In this document: piece by piece, positions 43,328-51,069 of the stretch
Numbering within the stretch: position 1 is the first letter of the stretch
Layout: each line of letters begins with the position of its first letter
Assembly: GCA_035635555.1 (NCBI GenBank)
Contig: DASQAT010000029.1
Coordinates: forward strand, 1-57,810
Length of the DNA stretch: 57,810 bases
Source of the DNA: Candidatus Dormiibacterota bacterium
Lineage (GTDB): Bacteria > Acidobacteriota > Polarisedimenticolia > Gp22-AA2
Reading direction: 5' to 3'
Translations under genes and position numbers: made by a program
Notes under the pieces: model-generated
What the model was told of the DNA's origin: nothing
Databases searched by the model: none
The model's input: the letters and a program-made list of their open reading frames with translations, nothing else

Positions 43328-44474
43328 CCGGCCCCGGCACCTCCGCGTCGACCACCCCCCCGTTCCAGTCCTGGAACCGACCTGGATCGAAGGGAGACAG
43401 ATCCATGCCGGGATCCTGGTCCGCGAGCAGTCGCGCGACGAGACGCGCGGTGACCGGCGCGAGCAGGATTCCATTGCGCAGGTGTCCGCAGGCGTGCAGG
43501 AGACCCGGGGCGGCCCGGCCGATGGCGGGAAGGCCGTCGGGAAGAGCGGGCCTCAGACCGGCCCAGGCAGAATGGAACGGCGCCGTCGCGAGCCCGGGGA
43601 CGAGGGCCAGGGCGCCGGCGCTGAGGTCCCTGAGAGCCGCTCCCGTCACGGACTTGTCGAAGCCCGCATCCTCCATCGTGCTGCCCGCCAGAACGCGCCC
43701 GTCGCGTCGCGGCACGAGATAGCAGTCGGGGCCGAAGATCGGGAAGACGGGAGCGGCGGCGGGACCGAGACAGACGATCTGGCCACGGACCGGGCGCAAC
43801 GGCAGCGGGGGATCGATCCCGGCGATCTCCGCCGACCATGCGCCGGCGGCGATCACGACGGCGCCGGCGCGCGCACGCCCGCCGCCGATGCCCACCCCGA
43901 CCACGCGGCCCTCTTCCACCAGGAGCCTGTCGGCGCGCGCATCCTCCTGCAGGCGGACCCCGAGACGCGAAGCCGAAAGCCTGAGACCCTCGACCAGGAC
44001 GACGTTGTCCACCGACAGGTCGCGCGGCAGGTACAGCGCCTCGCACCAGTCGGGATGGAGCGCCGGCTCCATGCGGCGCAGCGCCTCGCCGCCGATCCGC
44101 TCCGCGGGCAGACCGAGCGCCCGCTGGAAGGCGAAGCGTCGGTCCAGCTCCTCCGTCTCCCGGCCGGAGCGCGCGGCGACGAGAGTGCCGCGGCGCCACA
44201 GAGCGGGGTCCAGACCGCTCTCCTCCTCGACACCGGCCGCGAACTCGGGGAAGAGATCGCGGCTCGCGAGGCCAAGGGTGAAGAGAGGACCCGCGCGGTC
44301 CGCCTCGGCCTGCGGGCTGAGAAGCCCGGCCGCCGCGCCGCTGGCCTCTCCGCCGATCTTTCCCCGATCCAGGAGGCGCACGCGCAGGCCCAGGAGCGCC
44401 GCCTCGCGCGCGATCGAGAGACCGATGATCCCGCCGCCCACGACGAGGACGTCGTCGATCCGTTCCTGATCCAT
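43257..44474 (-). CDS. thiO: Glycine oxidase ThiO-like FAD amine oxidase
   Basis: A 405-residue D-amino-acid-oxidase family protein. The FAD site is VLVVGGGIIGLSIAREAALLGLRVRLLDRG. LSPQAEADRAGPLF, VRGQIVCLG and the C-terminal HLRNGILLAPVTARLVA are ThiO hallmarks. In thiamine synthesis ThiO makes the imine of glycine used for the thiazole ring. The 70 C-terminal nucleotides overlap the convergent DHS-like gene, and its tail (SRACASRARRGSPS) is low complexity, so the true functional end may be about residue 365. No other thi gene is near. Confidence 0.88.
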   Translation of the reverse strand: MDQERIDDVLVVGGGIIGLSIAREAALLGLRVRLLDRGKIGGEASGAAAGLLSPQAEADRAGPLFTLGLASRDLFPEFAAGVEEESGLDPALWRRGTLVAARSGRETEELDRRFAFQRALGLPAERIGGEALRRMEPALHPDWCEALYLPRDLSVDNVVLVEGLRLSASRLGVRLQEDARADRLLVEEGRVVGVGIGGGRARAGAVVIAAGAWSAEIAGIDPPLPLRPVRGQIVCLGPAAAPVFPIFGPDCYLVPRRDGRVLAGSTMEDAGFDKSVTGAALRDLSAGALALVPGLATAPFHSAWAGLRPALPDGLPAIGRAAPGLLHACGHLRNGILLAPVTARLVARLLADQDPGMDLSPFDPGRFQDWNGGVVDAEVPGPVSGPAGPSPSRACASRARRGSPS

Positions 44475-44550
44475 GTGAGAGGCAGTCTATCGCCCGCTCG
44501 CAGGTGCGTCAACGCGAGCACCGGGGCTGACCGAGCTATCCCGAGTCGGC

Positions 44551-44663
44551 GCGGCGGGCCTGCCGCCGGGTCGCGCCTCATGTCACTCGCGCGGGGTACT
44601 CAAGCCTTGCTCACGCGCATGGCGCGGCTCAAAATCGGCGCGACCCGGCGGCAGGCCCGCCGC
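44551..44663 (+). repeat. Palindromic element, copy 1
   Basis: Perfect 27-bp inverted repeat arms (44551-44577 and 44637-44663) enclose a 59-nt interior that starts TCATGT and ends GCGCGGCTCAAAATC. A second copy in opposite orientation lies 100 nt away. The interior ends are conserved between copies while the stems differ in sequence but remain base-paired. It lies in a 508-nt stretch without a gene. No transposase is present. Confidence 0.8.
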
Positions 44664-44762
44664 TCCCCATCCGGATCCCAGTGCTTCGCGGTGCTCACTT
44701 CGTGCACCCGCGGTCGTGCGAGTAGTCCTTTACGGGACGGTGAGGTCATCGTCAGCCCTGCG

Positions 44763-44887
44763 AGGCGGGCCGGAGCGCGCGGCAGGGGCGTGGCGATTTT
44801 GAGCCGCGCCATGCGCGCGACCGGGGCACCGCGTGCGCCGCGCGAGCGAACATGAGCCACGCCCCTGCCGCGCGCCCCGGCCCGCCT
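44763..44887 (-). repeat. Palindromic element, copy 2 (inverted)
   Basis: Inverted-repeat arms of 32 bp (44763-44794 and 44856-44887) with one mismatch enclose a 61-nt interior. Read on the minus strand the interior begins TCATGTTC and ends GGCGCGGCTCAAAATC, matching copy 1. A 24-bp block (44794-44817) is an exact reverse complement of 44614-44637 in copy 1. Short reading frames through both copies look like by-products of the repeat rather than genes. Confidence 0.8.
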
Positions 44888-44922
44888 GCGTGGAGGCGAA
44901 GATGCGGTCGTCCGGGAAGTGA

Positions 44923-44951
44923 TTGACTTCGCGGGAATCGGTTCCTAGAAT
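44923..44951 (+). promoter_or_regulatory. Promoter for the MFS transporter gene
   Basis: Plus strand: -35 TTGACT (44923-44928), 17-nt spacer, -10 TAGAAT (44946-44951), about 30 nt before the GTG start. Confidence 0.75.
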
Positions 44952-44982
44952 CGGGACCCCCTGCGTGGGAACCGGAGGAGTG

Positions 44983-46251
44983 GTGCTGGACAGGCGGGCG
45001 CTCGCGATCCTTTTCCTGACGCTCTTCCTGCTGATGCTGGGCGTGGGGATCATCATCCCCAACATCGTCTACCAGGCCGAGGCCAGCCACGCCACCGTGC
45101 CCCAGGCGACCTTTCTCTTCACCCTGTACTCCCTGATGCAGTTCCTGTTCGCGCCCGTGTGGGGACACCTCTCGGATCGCCTGGGGCGCAAGCCGATCCT
45201 GGTCGCCGGCCTGCTCGGGAACGCCGTCGGTCTGGCGCTGTTCGGGATCTCGTCCCGGCTGACGCTGCTGTACGTCGCGCGCGCTCTCTCGGGACTCATG
45301 TCGTCCGCGGCGCTGCCGACGGCCATGGCCTACGTCGCCGACGTCACGGACGAAAAGAGCCGCGGGCGCGGTATGGGTCTGATGGGAGCGGCCATGGGGC
45401 TGGGCTTCATATTCGGTCCCGGAATCGGCGGGTCGCTGTCTCGCTTCGGACACGGGGTCCCGTTTCTGGCGGCGTCGGGACTGAACCTCGTGACCTGCGT
45501 CCTCGCCGCGCTGCTTCTGCGCGAGAGTCTGGGGACGAGGCCGCGTCCGGCCGAGGGAGAGGACGTGGCCGCGATTCATCCGACGGAGGCGCCGGTCTCG
45601 TCGGAGGTGCCGTCGCCCGAGCCGCCGGTCATCCCCCGACCGTGGAGGGCCGTGGCGAGCCCGCTCCTGACGTTCTACCTCGTGGCCTTCTTCGTCACCT
45701 TCTCCATGGCCTCCCTCGAATCGATCTTTCCCTGGTTCATCCAGGATCGCTTCGGCTTCGGCGCGGGCGACATGGGCCTCATGTTCCTGTTCATGGGGAT
45801 CGCCGTCTTCCTGGTGCAGGGGTTCCTCCTCGGTCGCTGGATCGCCGCCTTCGGGGAGGAGAACGTCCTGGTGAGCGGGCTCCTGATCAACGCGCTCGGA
45901 TTCCTCTTGGTGATCGCCGCGAACGGCCGCGTTGCGCTCACCGCGGCGCTGGTCGTCGGCGGCGTGGGGAACCAGATCATGCGGCCGACCAACGCCTCCC
46001 TGATCAGCAAGAGAACGAAACGCGGTCAGGGGGCCGCGATCGGGATCATGGATTCGTTCGACTCGGCCGGCAGGATCCTCGGACCGATGGCCGCCGGGGC
46101 GCTGTACGGTCCCGGCCGCACCTACCCGTACATCGCGTCCGCGGCGATCATGGCCACGGTCGGTGCGGCGCTCTGGGCGAGGAAGACGGTGCGGCAGCGC
46201 GCGGCGGGCGGGGAGACCGCCGGGGGGGTCACTTCTTCGGACGCCCCTTGA
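44983..46251 (+). CDS. Major facilitator superfamily transporter
   Basis: A 422-residue, 12-helix inner-membrane transporter with the MFS loop-2 motif GHLSDRLGRKPILV after helix 2 and the helix-4 text ARALSGLMSSAALPTAMAYVAD. It resembles drug/tetracycline-efflux type members (DHA1). A hydrophilic central loop (GTRPRPAEGEDVAAIHPTEAPVSSEVPSPEPP) separates the two halves. The start is GTG 44983 or the adjacent GTG 44980, right after GGAGGA. The substrate is unknown. The 3' end overlaps the secreted-protein gene by 23 nt. Confidence 0.88.
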   Translation: MLDRRALAILFLTLFLLMLGVGIIIPNIVYQAEASHATVPQATFLFTLYSLMQFLFAPVWGHLSDRLGRKPILVAGLLGNAVGLALFGISSRLTLLYVARALSGLMSSAALPTAMAYVADVTDEKSRGRGMGLMGAAMGLGFIFGPGIGGSLSRFGHGVPFLAASGLNLVTCVLAALLLRESLGTRPRPAEGEDVAAIHPTEAPVSSEVPSPEPPVIPRPWRAVASPLLTFYLVAFFVTFSMASLESIFPWFIQDRFGFGAGDMGLMFLFMGIAVFLVQGFLLGRWIAAFGEENVLVSGLLINALGFLLVIAANGRVALTAALVVGGVGNQIMRPTNASLISKRTKRGQGAAIGIMDSFDSAGRILGPMAAGALYGPGRTYPYIASAAIMATVGAALWARKTVRQRAAGGETAGGVTSSDAP

Positions 46252-46867
46252 CCACGTGCTGGTCGAGCGGCTTCAGATCGTTCACGACGACGCGCCGCAC
46301 CAGGTGGTCCTGCACCAGGAAGAAGGTCTGGATGCCTCCGTCCTCGTTCTTGTACTGGTACATCTTGGGCGCCGCAGAGGATTCGACCGGGGGACGCTTG
46401 CGCAGGGCGCCTCGCGCCTCCTGCCCGAGCACTTCGAACGGCTGTCCGTAGGCCTCCAGAAGATCGTTGACCGTGGATCCCTTGCCGATCCCCTTGCCGG
46501 TCCGGTAGGGCGTCTCGGCCATGCCATCGTACACTCCGTCCAGATTGAAGCCGATCGAGGCCAGCTTCAGCTCTCCGGGGTTCCCCACGGCGATGCACGA
46601 GATCCCCGCCTCGGCGATCCGTACGTTCGTCGCGTCGTCCTGGCCCGAGAAGGGGTGCACCTTGGCGCCGGGGAATTTCTTGATCAGCTCGTCGAGGGGC
46701 TGGCCGATGTAGACGAGGTCGCGGATGCCCACGTGCAGCTCGATCGGCGGCTTCGTGCCCGCGCCGGTGTCCTTCTTGCCGGGCGGGGGTGGCGCGCCGA
46801 AGACAGGGTGGAACAGCGCCAGAAGAAGGAGGAGCATGGCCGTCTGCCGGTCCTGGCGTGGTCGCAC
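46229..46867 (-). CDS. Secreted protein of unknown function
   Basis: A 212-residue exported protein. GTG 46867 is chosen because GGAGAG lies seven bases upstream and because it gives a good signal peptide (basic RPRQDRQ then MLLLLLALFHPVFGA). In-frame ATGs at 46927 and 46837 are alternatives. The mature protein has two similar ~60-residue units: LVYIGQPLDELIKKFPGAKVHPF and KGIGKGSTVNDLLEAYGQPFEVLG, each of the type seen in domains that measure a periplasmic curve or threshold (SmpA/OmlA-like), but I do not assign a family. An extended -10 lies at 46937-46945. Confidence 0.72.
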   Translation of the reverse strand: MRPRQDRQTAMLLLLLALFHPVFGAPPPPGKKDTGAGTKPPIELHVGIRDLVYIGQPLDELIKKFPGAKVHPFSGQDDATNVRIAEAGISCIAVGNPGELKLASIGFNLDGVYDGMAETPYRTGKGIGKGSTVNDLLEAYGQPFEVLGQEARGALRKRPPVESSAAPKMYQYKNEDGGIQTFFLVQDHLVRRVVVNDLKPLDQHVVKGRPKK

Positions 46868-46936
46868 CGGGGGTCTCTCCGGAAAAGGGCCGCCCCGCCG
46901 CGATTCGCCGGAGGTGCGGCCCCGCATGAGGCGCGA

Positions 46937-46945
46937 ATTATAGCA
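46937..46945 (-). promoter_or_regulatory. Extended -10 promoter element for the secreted protein gene
   Basis: Minus strand TGCTATAAT, a perfect extended -10. With no clear -35, it would start transcription near 46930, giving a leader of about 60 nt to GTG 46867. Confidence 0.55.
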
Positions 46946-47021
46946 CGCTGCCCGATGCCACCGGGCGCGGGGTCGGAGGGGGAGTCGAGGTAGAATGAGG
47001 GTCCTTCGGCGAGAGGTCGGC

Positions 47022-47792
47022 ATGGAGGACGAGGTCCCGGCGAGAAGCCGCGAGTCGATCGTCCAGGAGGCATTCGCGCGGCAGGCCCGCGACTTCGCCC
47101 GGAGCCCCCTGCAGACCGATCCCCGGCGCCTGCGGCGGCTGATCGAGTTCACCGGAGCGCGAGCGGGGGAGCGCGCGCTCGACGTGGCGTGCGGACCCGG
47201 CATCGTCATGGCGGCGCTCCAGCGGGCGGGCCTTCTGGCGGTGGGCATCGACCTGACGCTGGCGATGCTCCGGGAGGCCGCGTCGAGGGGAGGGCGCTTC
47301 GTGCAGGGAGATACCGGCCGGCTGCCGTTCCGGGAGTCGACCTTCGAGGTGGTGGTCTGCCGCAACTCGCTGCATCACGTCAGCGACCCGTCGGGTGCCA
47401 TCCGTGAGATGGCCCGGGTCCTGCGTGCGGGCGGTCACCTCGTGGTGGAGGACATGCGCGCGCCCGACGACGAGTCGAAGCGCACCTACCACGAGACCAT
47501 CGAGAGTCTGCGCGACGTGTCGCACGCGCGCACGCTCACGCGCGGCGATCTCAGATCGATGGCGGCGGCGGCAGGTCTCGTGGACTTCGAGGAGCTCCCG
47601 ATCACGCTGGTCATCGATTTCGACGAGTGGGTCGACCGGGCATACCCGCCACCCGATCGCCGGGAGCGGGCGCGTCTCATGCTCGAGGCGTGTGTCGAAC
47701 GGGACCTGTGCGGTCTGAGGGTGTGGAAGGAAGGGGACCGGTTGAAGTTCGAGAGGCAGAGCCTCCTGTTCAAGGGGGCGCGGACGGCATGA
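47022..47792 (+). CDS. SAM-dependent class I methyltransferase (UbiE/Methyltransf_11 type)
   Basis: A 256-residue methyltransferase with the SAM-binding motif ALDVACGPGIVMAALQRAG, then VGIDLTLAMLREA, VQGDTGRLPFRESTFEVVVCRNSLHHVSDPSGAIREMARVLRAGGHLVVEDM. This order is that of the ubiE/arsenite-methyltransferase-like group; the substrate is unknown. ATG 47022 has GAGAGG five bases upstream; ATG 46995 is an alternative. Its stop overlaps the Nudix start by ATGA. Confidence 0.85.
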   Translation: MEDEVPARSRESIVQEAFARQARDFARSPLQTDPRRLRRLIEFTGARAGERALDVACGPGIVMAALQRAGLLAVGIDLTLAMLREAASRGGRFVQGDTGRLPFRESTFEVVVCRNSLHHVSDPSGAIREMARVLRAGGHLVVEDMRAPDDESKRTYHETIESLRDVSHARTLTRGDLRSMAAAAGLVDFEELPITLVIDFDEWVDRAYPPPDRRERARLMLEACVERDLCGLRVWKEGDRLKFERQSLLFKGARTA

Positions 47793-48355
47793 CCGACGAT
47801 TTCGTCCACGATGACGGAGCGGGACCCTACACGCACTGCCCGCGTTGCGGCGGCCGGCTCGAGAGGCGGGTTGTCTTCAGCCACGACCCGCCCCGGCTGG
47901 TGTGCGCCGCGTGCCGGTTCGTCTTCTACCTGGATCCCAAGGTCGCCGTAGGGACGATCTGCCGGGCGGACGGGAAGATCGTGATGCTGCGCCGCGCCAT
48001 CGAGCCGTCCTACGGCAGGTGGGTGTTCCCCGGCGGCTACGTCGATCGAGGCGAGTCGCTGGAGGAGGCGGCGCTGCGCGAGGCGAGGGAGGAGATCGGT
48101 GCGGTGATCCGCCTGACGCGTCTCGTCAACGTCTACTCGTACACCGGAAGGCCGGTGATCGTCGTGGTCTACGACGCCGACATCGTGGGGGGCGAGATCC
48201 GCGGCGGGGTGGAGGCGCTGGAGGTGCGCGCCTTCGATCCCGGGGGCATTCCCTGGGACGATCTGGCCTTCCGGAGCACGCGCGAGGCCCTCCAGGAATG
48301 CCTGCGCACCGGCATCGCGCCCGGCTCATTCGAACATCAACAGAGGAGGGGCTGA
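47789..48355 (+). CDS. Nudix hydrolase with N-terminal zinc ribbon
   Basis: A 188-residue Nudix enzyme. The N-terminal zinc ribbon has HCPRCGGRL and VCAACRFVFY. The Nudix box is GGYVDRGESLEEAALREAREEIGA, with all catalytic acids. VAVGTICRADGKIVMLRRA is the strand before it. Such proteins hydrolyse nucleoside diphosphate derivatives, NADH or ADP-ribose; the zinc ribbon is similar to that of NudC-related enzymes. Both ends are coupled to neighbours by stop/start overlaps. Confidence 0.9.
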   Translation: MTDDFVHDDGAGPYTHCPRCGGRLERRVVFSHDPPRLVCAACRFVFYLDPKVAVGTICRADGKIVMLRRAIEPSYGRWVFPGGYVDRGESLEEAALREAREEIGAVIRLTRLVNVYSYTGRPVIVVVYDADIVGGEIRGGVEALEVRAFDPGGIPWDDLAFRSTREALQECLRTGIAPGSFEHQQRRG

Positions 48356-49155
48356 TGCTTCTGGAAGGACGGGTGGCGGTGGTGACCGGAGGCGGCCGCG
48401 GCATCGGGCGGAGCATCGCCGAGCTGTTCTACAAGGAGGGGGCGAGGGTCGCCGTCGCCTCGCGCAACACCAAGGCCCTCCAGTCGTTCACGATGGAGCT
48501 GAACTCGGGGGACCACCGCATCGTGCCGTTCCGCTGCGACGTCACGGACAGGGACGAGGTGGAGGTCATGATCGGCAACGTCGTGGAGGTGTGGGACCGG
48601 ATCGACATCCTGGTCAACAACGCCGGCGCCTCCGGGATGACGCCTATCGCAGCGGGCGACGCGCCGGGACAGGACGAGAAGGTCGACGCGAAGTGGCTGG
48701 AGATCCTCTCCACCAACCTCACCGGTCTTCATTACTGCACGCGCGAGGCGTTGCGCCACATGCCCTCGGGGGGCAGCGGCCGCGTCCTCAACCTGTCGTC
48801 GGTCCTCGGCAAGTTCGGGGTGCCCGGGTACACCGCCTACTGCGCCAGCAAGCACGGCGTCGTCGGCTACACGAGGGCCCTCGCCCTCGAGGTCGCCCCG
48901 CGGAAGATCACGGTCAACGCGCTCTGCCCCGGCTGGGTCGACACGGAGATGTCGCGGGCCGGGATCGAGGAAGGGGCCTTGCGGGACGGCATCGCGCCGG
49001 CGGAGTTCCGCGCGCGCGCGGAGCAGCGGGTTCCTCTCGGCCGCTTCATCACGCCGCAGGAGGTGGCGCGCCTGGCCCTGTTCCTGGCCTCCGACACCGG
49101 CGCCGGGATCACGGGGCAGGCGATCAACATCGACGGCGGGGCCGCGATGTGGTGA
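48355..49155 (+). CDS. Short-chain dehydrogenase/reductase
   Basis: A 266-residue classical SDR. The cofactor motif is VVTGGGRGIGRSIA, then NNAG, the catalytic Ser in NLSSVLGKFG, and the YxxxK pair in YTAYCASK. The C-terminus GITGQAINIDGGAAMW is typical of 3-oxoacyl-ACP-reductase-like members. It starts in the Nudix stop (TGATG) and overlaps the thioesterase start (GTGA). The substrate is open; fatty acyl or alcohol substrates are possible given the neighbour thioesterase. Confidence 0.92.
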   Translation: MLLEGRVAVVTGGGRGIGRSIAELFYKEGARVAVASRNTKALQSFTMELNSGDHRIVPFRCDVTDRDEVEVMIGNVVEVWDRIDILVNNAGASGMTPIAAGDAPGQDEKVDAKWLEILSTNLTGLHYCTREALRHMPSGGSGRVLNLSSVLGKFGVPGYTAYCASKHGVVGYTRALALEVAPRKITVNALCPGWVDTEMSRAGIEEGALRDGIAPAEFRARAEQRVPLGRFITPQEVARLALFLASDTGAGITGQAINIDGGAAMW

Positions 49156-49598
49156 GCCGGGCGGCGAAGGCCGAGGGGTACGCGCTGGCGGTCCCGGTCG
49201 ACGTGCGCTTCCGGGACATGGACAGCATGGGTCACGTGAACAACGCGGTGTACTTCACCTATTTCGAGAACGCCCGCATCGCCTACTGGCGCGCCGTTCC
49301 GGGGATTCGATCGCGCCGCAACCTGGACTATATCCTGGCGCGGGCCGAGTGCGACTTCCGCAGTCCCACCACGAACGAGGACGACCTCTGCTGCCACGTG
49401 CGCGTCGCGTGGTTCGGACGGTCCTCGTTCGCATTCGAGTACCTCCTGCGCGACGAGCGGTCGGGGCGGAACGTGGCGGAGGGACGCACCGTGCAGGTGA
49501 TGTACGACTACGCGGTCCGCCGGAGCCGCCCCCTCGACCCCGATCTGAAGGCGGCGATCGAGCAGTTCGAGGGACGGAGCGTCCCGTCCCGGTCTTGA
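49152..49598 (+). CDS. 4HBT-type acyl-CoA thioesterase
   Basis: A 148-residue hot-dog-fold thioesterase. The diagnostic segment is VRFRDMDSMGHVNNAVYFTYFENAR, with the catalytic Asp in RDMDSMGHVNN, followed by ILARAECDFRSPTTNEDDL. It hydrolyses acyl-CoA thioesters of unknown chain. The start GTG 49152 overlaps the SDR stop; a GTG one codon earlier is also in frame. Confidence 0.9.
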   Translation: MSRAAKAEGYALAVPVDVRFRDMDSMGHVNNAVYFTYFENARIAYWRAVPGIRSRRNLDYILARAECDFRSPTTNEDDLCCHVRVAWFGRSSFAFEYLLRDERSGRNVAEGRTVQVMYDYAVRRSRPLDPDLKAAIEQFEGRSVPSRS

Positions 49599-49636
49599 GC
49601 GGCCGCGCGCCCGCGCGGCGATCGAGGGAGGTGCGC

Positions 49637-50152
49637 GTGGCCAAGGGAAGCGTGGCGGTTCTCGTGGAGAACGACTATCAGGACATGGAAGTGTGGGTGC
49701 CGCTGTACCGCCTGCGCGAGGAGGGCTATCGGGCGGTCGTGGTCGGGCCCCAGGCGAAGGAGTATGTCTCCAAGCACGGCTATCCGATCCGCGCCGAAGT
49801 CGCGGCGGCGGACGCGAAAGGCGACGACTTCATCGGCGTCGTCGTGCCGGGTGGCTGGGCTCCCGACCGCCTGCGCCAGGACGAGGCGGTCCTGGCGCTC
49901 GTGCGCCGGCTGAACGAGAAGACGAGGATGGTCGCGGCGATCTGCCACGCCGGATGGGTCCTGGCCTCCGCCGGCATCGTCAGGGGACGGCGTCTGACCT
50001 GCTACGCGGCGATCCGCGACGATCTGCGGCACGCCGGCGCCGAGGTGGTCGATCAGGAGGTGGTGCGGGACGGGAACCTGATCACCTCCAGGAAACCGGA
50101 CGATCTCCCGGCCTTCTGCCGCGAGATCGTGAAGGCCCTCCGGGAAGTCTGA
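49637..50152 (+). CDS. PfpI/DJ-1 superfamily protein
   Basis: A 171-residue class I glutaminase-like fold protein. The nucleophile is C103 in AAICHAGWVLASAGIVRGRRLTCY, with the glutamate-bearing strand before it and VVPGGWAPDRLRQDEAVLALVRRL. This type (PfpI, YhbO) is known for protease, deglycase or chaperone-like activity; activity here is inferred. GTG 49637 is used because GAGGGAG lies six bases upstream. Confidence 0.9.
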   Translation: MAKGSVAVLVENDYQDMEVWVPLYRLREEGYRAVVVGPQAKEYVSKHGYPIRAEVAAADAKGDDFIGVVVPGGWAPDRLRQDEAVLALVRRLNEKTRMVAAICHAGWVLASAGIVRGRRLTCYAAIRDDLRHAGAEVVDQEVVRDGNLITSRKPDDLPAFCREIVKALREV

Positions 50153-50162
50153 GCGCGCCGCC

Positions 50163-50999
50163 TTGGGACCCGGTGACAGCCGGCTGCGCATCGGCGCCTC
50201 CTCCTGGAGCGCCCCGTCGTGGGAAGGCGTGTTCTACCCGCCCGGCACGCCTCCTTCCGATTACCTGGCCCACTACGCCTCGCGCTACGACACCGTCGAG
50301 GTGGACGCCACGTTCTACGGCATCCCCGGCGAGAGGATGGTCGACGCCTGGCGCGAGCGCACGCCGGCGGGGTTCGTGTTCGCCGCCAAGTTCCCGCAGA
50401 TCATCACGCACGAGAAGCTCCTCGACGGATGCGCCGGGGAAACCCTCGCCTTCGTGCGCGTGATGGATCGGCTGGGCGACAAGCTCGGCCCGCTGCTCCT
50501 GCAATTCCGCTATTTCCGCAAGGAGGAGTTCCCCGATCCGAACCCCTTCATCGATCGGCTGGAGCGCTTCCTCCCTTCGCTGCCGCGCGGCCGGCGGTAC
50601 GCCGTCGAGGTGCGGAACAAGACGTTCGTGACCGCCCGGTTCCTCGACGTCCTGCGACTCAACGGCGCGGCGCTGGCCCTCATCGACCATCCGTGGTTCT
50701 TCGGAGTCGATCAGGTCCTGAAGAAGAAGGGGAACGTCCTGACGGCCGATTTCACCTACGTCCGCTGGCTCGGAGACCGCAAGGAGATCGAGGCGAGGAC
50801 GACGCGCCGGGACAGGTTGGTCGTGGACCGCCGGCGCGACCTGCGACGCTGGATCCCGGCGCTCCGCGGCCTCCTCGGTCGCGGGACGACGGTCTACGGC
50901 TACTTCAACAACCACTACGCGGGATACGCCGTGGGATCGATCGAGATGTTCCGGGAGATGTGGCAGGAGGCCTCGTCGACGGGGACCGGCTCCGCGTGA
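50163..50999 (+). CDS. DUF72 (YecE) family protein
   Basis: A 278-residue TIM-barrel-like protein of the DUF72/YecE family. RIGASSWSAPSWEGVFYPPGTPPSDYLAHYASRYDTVEVDATFYGIP is diagnostic, with FVFAAKFPQIITHEK, the EVRNKTF strand, YVRWLGDR, and the terminal TVYGYFNNHYAGYAVGSIEMF. The function of the family is unknown. The start is TTG 50163, 10 nt after PfpI. A strong hairpin follows. Confidence 0.92.
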   Translation: MGPGDSRLRIGASSWSAPSWEGVFYPPGTPPSDYLAHYASRYDTVEVDATFYGIPGERMVDAWRERTPAGFVFAAKFPQIITHEKLLDGCAGETLAFVRVMDRLGDKLGPLLLQFRYFRKEEFPDPNPFIDRLERFLPSLPRGRRYAVEVRNKTFVTARFLDVLRLNGAALALIDHPWFFGVDQVLKKKGNVLTADFTYVRWLGDRKEIEARTTRRDRLVVDRRRDLRRWIPALRGLLGRGTTVYGYFNNHYAGYAVGSIEMFREMWQEASSTGTGSA

Positions 51000-51013
51000 A
51001 ACGACGCCCCGCG

Positions 51014-51049
51014 CGACGGGGGCGCGGCATCGGCTCCGCGCCCCCGTCG
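51014..51049. terminator. Strong GC hairpin between converging genes
   Basis: A perfect 14-bp stem CGACGGGGGCGCGG / CCGCGCCCCCGTCG with an 8-nt loop sits between the DUF72 gene and the convergent peroxiredoxin gene. There is no T-run; it would act on both strands. Confidence 0.65.
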
Positions 51050-51069
51050 GGATCGGGCCGCGTCCCGTC

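Noticed and set aside
44581-44860. Short reading frames inside the palindromic elements
   Set aside because: They follow the repeat sequence (MARLKI-like text in both copies) and have no ribosome-binding site or family; they look like by-products of the element.
44551-44887. Insertion sequence or MITE ends
   Set aside because: No transposase remnant or target-site duplication was seen, and the stems of the two copies differ in sequence, unlike fixed IS ends.
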